A DNA stretch of 64,000 bases from Arabidopsis thaliana (lineage: Eukaryota; Streptophyta; Magnoliopsida; Brassicales; Brassicaceae). How positions within the stretch are numbered: the first letter of the stretch is position 1; each line of letters opens with the position of its first letter. The notes under the pieces are model-generated. The model had not been told where the DNA came from. It did not search any database and saw only the letters and a program-made list of their open reading frames with translations. Positions 56,842 to 64,000 of this stretch are shown here, piece by piece. The stretch covers positions 16,933,261 through 16,997,260 of the forward strand of contig NC_003074.8 of NCBI RefSeq assembly GCF_000001735.4, given 5' to 3'. Both the position numbers and the translations under genes were made by a program.

Positions 56842-59800
56842 TTAATGTTGTTCACCTTGACCAACATACGAATCATTCCTGTCACTGGCCATTTCTTGTC
56901 CAAATAGAGGCGACGTCCCTGTGCCTATCCCACGCTCTTGAGGACATAGAAGAGACCAAAAACCATTATTAATTACTTGTCAATTATATTCCAATGTTTA
57001 ATCTAGGAACATGTATATAACGATTAATCAACCATATACCTGTGGAAGTAGTTGGTGCTGTGTTGGACACTGGCTTCGCATTTTGACGCTTTCTCAAAAT
57101 ATTAACCACAAACGCTGACCAGAGAAGTACGAATACGGAGGCGAATGTAACGCCTAGAATGAGTGGTAAGCTGCTCTTTTTCTTTCCTCCTTTTAAATTT
57201 GTCCCACCTAAAATGTCATAGAAAGGGTTATTCTATTTAGTAATATAAGTAAGCAGGGAAGTATAATATAAGCTCATTTTTTTGTCTAAAAATGAAGTTA
57301 TTATTTTTATCTATATTTAGTAATTAAATGCTATAATATCCAAAAAGATTATACAATGAAATGATTTAGAGTTATATGATTATATCTTCACTATTAAACT
57401 ATCTTTATATGAATAAATTAATTTTATTTACTACCTTTAAGAAACTCAATACACTTTTTTGGGTATTTTTCTTCAGTGTTCAGATAATACCCAACCTTTT
57501 AGAATTCGTTTGTAGATGTTTATTTCTGTCATTTTCGTCACTTTTTTAACGTCAGAAAATGACTACACTATTCATTAACTTCAAAATATTGCTTCTTTAA
57601 ATTCATACGTTTTGGTTGTTTACAAAAACATGGGAAAATTTGGTGAATATTTTGTGTGATTTAGTTTGTTTGATTGATTTGGAAGAAAGAAAGAAGTTAT
57701 CTACATAAAAATCATATACAGTACATAGGTTGAATAGAAACTTACCATTATTACCACCACCGCTTTGCCCCTCGCCACCACCGTTATCACCACCACCGTT
57801 ATCACCACCACCGTTATCACCACCACCGCTTTTTCCTCCGCTTCCACCGTGCTGGTTGTTACTTATGGAATATAGCTCCAAACCATTGATCATGGTTGGC
57901 AAAACCGAGTCATCAGTAGACTTTAAGACTATTTGGGACCCCGAAGTGGCCTCTACATCTCTCAAAACGAGTTGAGTCGCTTTCCCAAAAACCGGTACGA
58001 TGGGATGTGAACCCACTTGCATGTCGTCCAAGAAAACGTTGAACGATCGTTTCTGGGTCCGACCTAGACTCTGAGGCTCCGAGAAGTAAAGAGCCAAATA
58101 TACCAGTGTAGCAGTTGAGGGGAGAGGCAGGTCGGAGATGATTAAGCCGTCTCCTGACAATGCCTTGGACATAACAATCTCTGGCGGCTTGTTAGACGCC
58201 CCGGTGATGTCTATAGATGGGGCTGAGGTCGATAGATCGGTCAGTGCGGTGTTGTCTCCGGACGCTGACGGAGACCATAGCCTACCGAAAGGATCTAACG
58301 GATAGCTAAAATAAGTTTCCAAAAAACCAAGTTAACCAACAATAGAAAATTTATAATTACTAAACAAAATTTTGATATATGTACTTGAAATTATATAAAG
58401 AGTTATATATATATATGAATCAGTAAATGTTATCTTTAGCAAGGATCGAAATCAAATACCAAGAAAATCAATGTTAAGGATGAAAAACATATGCTATTTT
58501 ATCAAAAAAGAAAACAATATGCTAATTGCTACATTGCTAACGAGAACCCCAAACATTGCATGACTAACGTTTTTATTTTTTGCATGACTAATTAACTTTG
58601 TGTATACCTTATAAGCTTTTTGGCTCCGTACGTAATTCTTTGATAGAGAATGAGACCTTCTTCAGGACCAAGATCTTTGTACATGCCGTCATCGAAGCTG
58701 TAAACTTCAATGGAAGATATAAAGGGTTATCGGACGGAGACGTACGGAGAAGGCAAACGCTGATATTCTCACTCGCCGGAGCAAAAATCACCTCAGAGAA
58801 ATAAAATGTGTCCTCGTCGTCGAGTAACGACTCAGTAATATCAACAGAATCACGGTGTTTCCCGTCATAAACTATGTCGAAAGATGTCGAAACTATGTCA
58901 ACTTTGTCATCGTAGTTCTCGTAGTAGTACTTCGTCCTCACGAGGGTTTTCCTGCATTTTGTCACCGGAATGTTGGTGTAGCAGTTTGTTTGACCGGTTG
59001 GAAAGTACCGGAGAGTATTGATCGGCTTTGTGGTGACGTCCGTAATATTAATGGACTCGCCGGTTGTGACGAAGCCATTATCTCCGACCCATGTTACGTT
59101 ATTGGAGTCCACGTAGGATCCCGTTGTTCCACAGTCAATGCTTATACCTAACGATAAAAAAAAAAAAAAATCAGTAAATTATATGAACAAAGTTTATGGA
59201 CAAAGTCATCTTTTATCATTCATGTGCAACGTAAAAATTTATATACACAGATATATAAATGGGGACCTACAATTTTTTAAAAAAAATTATAAACATATCA
59301 AAATACTAGAAGTTGTACACGCGATGTGTGGATTTTATATTCGGTTTTAGTTTTGAATATAGAATAATATTTATATTAAATTATTTATAAAATTTATTTA
59401 TAATTGTTAATATATCGCTCAAAATAATTAATAATAGTAATTTTGATGTTTATAAATTATGATTTTTTTTACAAAGACATTTTAGTTGATTAAAAGTTTG
59501 CATTCAAATTTTTTTTCTTTTTATGAAAACAGTATGTTTTACTATATATAAAAAAATAAACATAAATTATTTAGTTTTTTTTTGTGAAAATGCAAATGCA
59601 TGTATTACGAATTGTTTTGAAATTCAAAACAATAGATGAACCTTCTTCACATTTACAAATTTAAAGCCTATGATTTAAGATAACTTTCAATGAAAAACCC
59701 TCCAACTTGACTAAAGATCTCAGATGTCGGTTAAAAAAATAATAAGTCTATAAAATTTGTTAAATGTATTGAAAGACGTTAATTTCTATATATATTTAAT

Positions 59801-62800
59801 TTTTTTAAAATTGTTAATATAATTCAAAATATTTAATTTGGAAAGACAAATAAATAGTTATATTATTATTGTGGTCATACCTGTTATTATCGCTCCATCA
59901 TTTTTTGAGACTAACTAAAACACTTGCCTCAATTTTTGTATTTTATGAATAATCAAAACTTTGATTCTTGCCTTCTCTTGCAATTGACTTTACTATCCAT
60001 AGTATACTAGCTTTTTCTTTCATATCCATTTAAATGGTTTAAAGTGCATTTGATGCCTACCAAAAAAAAAAACTAACAAAAATATATAAGTAAGACTCAA
60101 TATAACTATTTTAGAAACTTTAAACAATGTGAAATCATTTACAAACACTTACAAAAAACGAAATCTGAAAGCTATTATGAGTCCAAACCTTAAAAGAAAG
60201 AGACAAATTGATAAGGTTGAGACTCTTGCCCGTTTTGCTTCCTCTTTCATATCCATTTATGGTTTAAAGTGCATTTGATGTCTACTTCCAAAAAAAAAAA
60301 AGATGCAAAAATTTCTCGATTTACATTTAGAACAAAACAAAAACATGTAAGTAAGACTCAATATAACCATTTTAGAAACATTAAACAATATGAAATCATT
60401 CACAAAAACTAAAAGAAAAAGAAAAAAAAAAACTCTTGCCGTAAACGTTGGTGATACCGTAAATGTTGGTGATACAACAAACCATCTTCCATTTTTCTTT
60501 CAGTAATTGAGTAACTTCAATTGTCAAAGGAAACAAAAGCATTTGTAAATATGTGTGTGTTGTGTTTGTGTAAATATTTGCTATTTATATTAGAAAAGTA
60601 GATTGTTAGGGTATAACTAATAAAGGTTAATAATTATAGAAGAACGTTTACAACACGAACGTTACATGAGTAACAAACTAATAATATCTTTTTTTAAAAC
60701 GTTACATGAGACATTGAGTATTCAATCTCATTGAGCCACTAATAACCTTAATGAGGTTTAATCCTAATTTTTTTTCTCTCGTTCCTCTTAACAGTTATCA
60801 AAACTATGGTCATTTGAGTCTTTTTTAATCAGGTGAGCTTTACATCTATTTCTCATTTATTTTTTATTAAATCATATTTTTAAAAGCATATGTAGTATTT
60901 AAATATTGATAAGTGATACATCATAACATATATACTATAATTACTATTCTTTTATCATTGTTTTAAATAAATCACTTCCAAAATAAAATGATTTGGAACT
61001 ATTATATATGAGTTTATATCAACAAACTATTTTGTAATTTACTTTATCATACATTTATTTTGTAAAAATAAGATATGATATGTTTATTAATATATACATG
61101 CATAAATAACATAGAAAAAGAAAAACTGTTAAAATATGAGCAAATGTAAGATATCAAATTTTACAGATTTTTTAAAAATGTAATCATATAATACTGAAAC
61201 AAAATTATTTTAATTAATTATTGTTTAAAAGAACTAAAAATGGAAAAAAATCTTATAAAATTGGAGAATTATTTATAGTTGTGAACTATTAATGTGCAGT
61301 CTAAAACATAATATCATGTCAAAATTTAAAAGATTTTATTTTGCAATTAGTTAAGAGAGTTGCAATTATGCTAGAAAAAAAATTATTTCAAAATTGTAGT
61401 TTAATATGTAGTAATTTTATAGTTTAATGACTATTTTTCTAAATATATGATATATATATTAATAAATTATATTAGTTAAATATGAGAAAATGTAAGATAT
61501 CAAATTTTAACAGATTTTTAAGACATTTAATCATATAATATTGAAACAAAATTATTTTAATTAATTATTGTTAAACGAACTAAAAATGGAAAAAAAATCT
61601 TATAAAATTGAAGAATTATTTATAGTTGTGAACTATTAATGCCAGTCTAAAACATAATATCATATCAAAATTTTAAAAGATTTGATTTTGCAATTAGTTA
61701 AGAGAGTTGCAATTATGCTAGAAAAAAAATTATTTCAAAATTGTAATTTAATATGTAGTAATTTTATAGTTTAATGACTATTTTCTAAATATATGATATA
61801 TTTATTAATAAATTATATTAGTTAAATATGAGTAAATGTAAGATATCAAATTTTAACTGATTTTAAATTTATTTAATCATATAATATTAAAACAAAATTA
61901 TTTTAATTAATTATTGTTTAAAAGAACTAAAAATGGAAAAAAAATCTGTTAAAATTGAAGAATTATTTATAGTTGTGAACTATTAATGTGCAGTCTAAAA
62001 CATAATATCATGTCAAAAATTTTAAAAGATTTGATTTTGCAATTAGTTAAGAGAGTTGCAATTATGCTAGAAAAAAAATCATTTCAAAATTGTAATTTAA
62101 TATGTAGTAATTTTATAGTTTAATGACTATTTTCTAAATATATGATATATTTATTAATAAATTATATTAGTTAAATATGAGCAAATGTAAGATATCAAAT
62201 TTTAACAGATTTTAAATTTTTTAATCATATAATATTGAAACAAAATTATTTTAATTAATTATTGTTTAAAAGAACTAAAAATGGAAAAAAATCTTATAAA
62301 ATTGGAGAATTATTTATAGTTGTGAACTATTAATGTGCAGTATAAAACATAATATCATGTCAAAATTTAAAAGATTTGATTTTGTAATTAAGTAAGAGAG
62401 TTGCAATTATGCTAAAAAAAAAATTATTTTAAAATTGTAGTTTAATAATTTTATAGTTTAATGACTATTTTTCTAAATATATAATATATTTATTAATAAA
62501 TTATTTTAGTCAAACTACAATTAATGATAAGTACACGTGTCATCAAAGTAGAGTGCCAAATGTCGCATTGGTAGGCAATAGAAAAAACCTTCTCTTATTA
62601 TATAAGATTTGTAGTTTAAGTTTATACCAAAAAATGATTTAAAATAATTATATTTGTTTTTTATGTATTATAAAGCTGAAACAAATCTGAAAAAAATCAA
62701 ATCCAACCAAACCGATTCTTTAACTGGACTGCCCATCCCTAAACCAAATTCCATTTATCAAACTAAACAGTTAAGGAGATTTTAGACATTCTATTAGTTG

Positions 62801-63120
62801 TATACTTGTAAAAACATTTATTGTGGTCCATATTCATTTCCTTCATCACAAACTGTAACACCCTTTTCGATGTCTAGATGGCTTCTAAGTTTCAATTACG
62901 TATACGTTAACCCATAAGGGTTGATTCCATTATGTTCATTGTAGTAAGACGATGATCATGAATGCGAAAGTGATACAACTATATATATTGTTTCTTAAAA
63001 AAGCCTTGTAAATTAAATATATAAAAAATATTTACCATTTTGATCTTGAGCTTGAACAATGTGAATAATAGCCAAAGTTGATATAAATGCGAGCAACAAA
63101 AACCTATGGCGACTCTCCAT
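56842..63120 (-). CDS. Malectin-like membrane protein without kinase, two frame breaks
   Basis: Paralog of 52583-55202. Exons: 63036..63120 (signal peptide FLLLAFISTLAIIHIVQA), 58608..59147 and 57746..58305 (malectin-like: SIDCGTTG, TLRYFPTGQTNCY, LWSPSASGDN), ending in a (GGGDN)n linker; 57040..57209 (TM: LPLILGVTFASVFVLLWSAF); 56842..56936 (tail). Exon 2 lacks one base near 58722-58726 (after SDNP), so homology continues in another frame. In exon 4 a run of seven A near 57177-57183 shifts the frame before the TM segment, so the expected frame meets TAG. Both fall in or next to short homopolymers, so base-call error should be excluded. Otherwise this is a decaying paralog. The first intron is 3.9 kb and full of repeats. 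Confidence 0.7.
60015..60150. repeat. Direct repeat copy 1 in the malectin B intron
   Basis: Shares CTTTCATATCCATTTA, GGTTTAAAGTGCATTTGATG, GTAAGACTCAATATAAC and TTTTAGAAAC with 60247-60410 in the same order. Confidence 0.8.
60247..60410. repeat. Direct repeat copy 2 in the malectin B intron
   Basis: Second copy, with an extra stretch of about 25 bp after the A-run. Offset about 230 bp from copy 1. Confidence 0.8.
61132..62510. repeat. Tandem array, four copies of about 346 bp
   Basis: Units begin with AAATATGAG(C/A/T)AAATGTAAG at 61132, 61478, 61824 and 62173 (steps 346, 346, 349). The last ends at about 62510. Within units, GAACTAAAAATGGAAAAAAA, TTATTTATAGTTGTGAACTA and GAGAGTTGCAATTATGCTA recur almost unchanged, so copies are over 90% alike by eye. 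Its length and AT-richness are satellite-like, but it sits in an intron. Confidence 0.9.
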
Positions 63121-64000
63121 ATTCTCTTATTTCCAAAGCACTGTCAATGCAACTTCTGCTTCAAATCAAAACAATATATATGATGTCAATATATACACAG
63201 TGGAAGCACACAACTATTGTGCCACATTACAATACAATAAAAGCCTTTCCAAAGTGAAACCTCAAAATACGTGAGAACATGACTAATTATTAGTATACAA
63301 AGAGAAGTTCAATGATTAAATACGTAATCTAGTGGGCAATAAGATGTTTTCAAATTATATATCATTCCTCCTCCCTCATATAACTCTGTTAGGCTAAAAT
63401 TCCATTCATATACCGTCAATTGCTAATTAATATTTTTCTTATCAGTCACACTGCAAATTAATGTTGTATCATATCATTTCAGTGTCAATATTATCTGTAA
63501 GATTTGGTTTTGACTTTTGACATTGATATATGTTATAACACAATTTTGAGGTCTTATTTTATGCCCCAAAAAGAACAACTTGAGACCTGATTTTGGTTGG
63601 CTTGCGTGCGAGCTAATCGGAGATTGCCTTTTCTGGTTTGTTTCGTTGACACCTTTTGAACAATTCATCACATATTGGTAAGTAGGGTCCGCAACACATA
63701 TATATTATGAATATAATTTTTGAAGTTTAACAAGAATTGTATCAAAGAATTCATTATAGTTAATTGGTCTAGCTCCCCCCTCGACCACATCTCCCCACTA
63801 TCCCACTCATTTGTCTAACTCATAGCTACCACCAACTTTCAATAATCATTAAATAGAATGGTTTTGAAATAATTGTTTTCATCTAATTGTTTAATTTGTT
63901 CCCGGATGGATAAGGATATGGTTAAGGCTAGTTGGTTCGAATTGTCATTCATTAATTTACATTTTACATATAAAATATAGTTTTGAGAAAGTTTAGCTTC
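63121..64000. other. Upstream region of malectin gene B, no gene seen
   Basis: AT-rich, no convincing coding frame. The minus-strand frame at 63474-63671 has no recognisable domain. Confidence 0.5.

Larger units (their letters stand above)
59148..63035 (-). other. 3.9 kb first intron of malectin gene B
   Basis: Joins exon 1 (donor GTAAAT at 63034-63035) to exon 2 (acceptor at 59148-59149), placing the signal peptide 3.9 kb from the malectin domain. It is very AT-rich and contains the direct repeat pair near 60.0-60.4 kb and the tandem array at 61132-62510. No internal exon seen. Confidence 0.65.

Noticed and set aside
57730-57975. Pro-rich plus-strand frame (SPPPLSPPPL repeats)
   Set aside because: Extensin-like look is only the antisense of the GGGDN-type linker of malectin gene B.
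1-64000. CRISPR arrays, bacterial operons, tRNA or rRNA genes
   Set aside because: The tandem arrays seen have no spacer pattern and lie in plant nuclear DNA; no cloverleaf with matching boxes or rRNA segment was recognised by eye. A tRNA-finding program would settle the tRNA point.

Overview
This is nuclear plant DNA, almost certainly from Arabidopsis. Genes carry short AT-rich GT-AG introns, and the gene order matches from memory (not checked by search) the A. thaliana chromosome 3 block from about At3g46110 to At3g46260: SOK4 end, PAP19, MYB48, two MAPKKK-like kinases, a short-chain dehydrogenase, UTR5, a TRAF-like gene, NUDT9, an RRP46-type exosome subunit, UFL1, HSP17.4 and two malectin-domain genes. 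Spliced models assembled here close in frame at 388 aa (PAP19 model), 347 (UTR5), 311 (NUDT9), 239 (RRP46), 804 (UFL1) and 156 (HSP17.4).

Layout. 1-328: last exons of a SOSEKI gene (+). 893-2420: a mariner-like MITE, then a degenerate minisatellite. 2661-6506: a damaged purple acid phosphatase gene (-). 6.5-12.1 kb: gene-poor, with a probable solo LTR and a duplicated block upstream of MYB48 (+, 12.2-13.1 kb). 14.8-21.0 kb: kinase cluster: one intact MAPKKK-like kinase, one pseudokinase and one truncated pseudogene, with an SDR gene (-) between the last two. 21.4-23.5 kb: UTR5 (-). 24.2-29.7 kb: a dead copia retrotransposon nested in a Tourist-like MITE. 30-34 kb: a LINE remnant and a frameshifted two-MATH gene (+). 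35.2 kb: a possible small secreted protein. 36.0-37.8 kb: NUDT9 (+).

37.9-41.7 kb is a mosaic of gene fragments (RRP46, an unknown membrane-type fragment, a kinesin-12 and a TOPLESS-related gene) beside a MULE-type MITE and a copia remnant. 43.7-50.7 kb: RRP46 (-) and UFL1 (+) are divergent over a shared 0.7 kb promoter. 51.0-51.5 kb: HSP17.4 (-) with heat-shock elements and a TATA box. 52.6-63.1 kb: two malectin-like, single-pass membrane proteins with Gly/Ser linkers and no kinase domain (-). The second has two frame breaks and a 3.9 kb first intron holding a four-copy tandem array of about 346 bp units.

The conserved housekeeping genes (UTR5 nucleotide-sugar transport, NUDT9 nucleotide-sugar hydrolysis, RRP46 RNA decay, UFL1 ufmylation, HSP17.4 chaperone) look intact. 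The members of expanding families (PAP, kinase, MATH, malectin) show repeated decay and duplication. I see no sign of a bacterial-style operon, CRISPR array or other dedicated multi-gene system; the most unusual structure is the gene-fragment mosaic.
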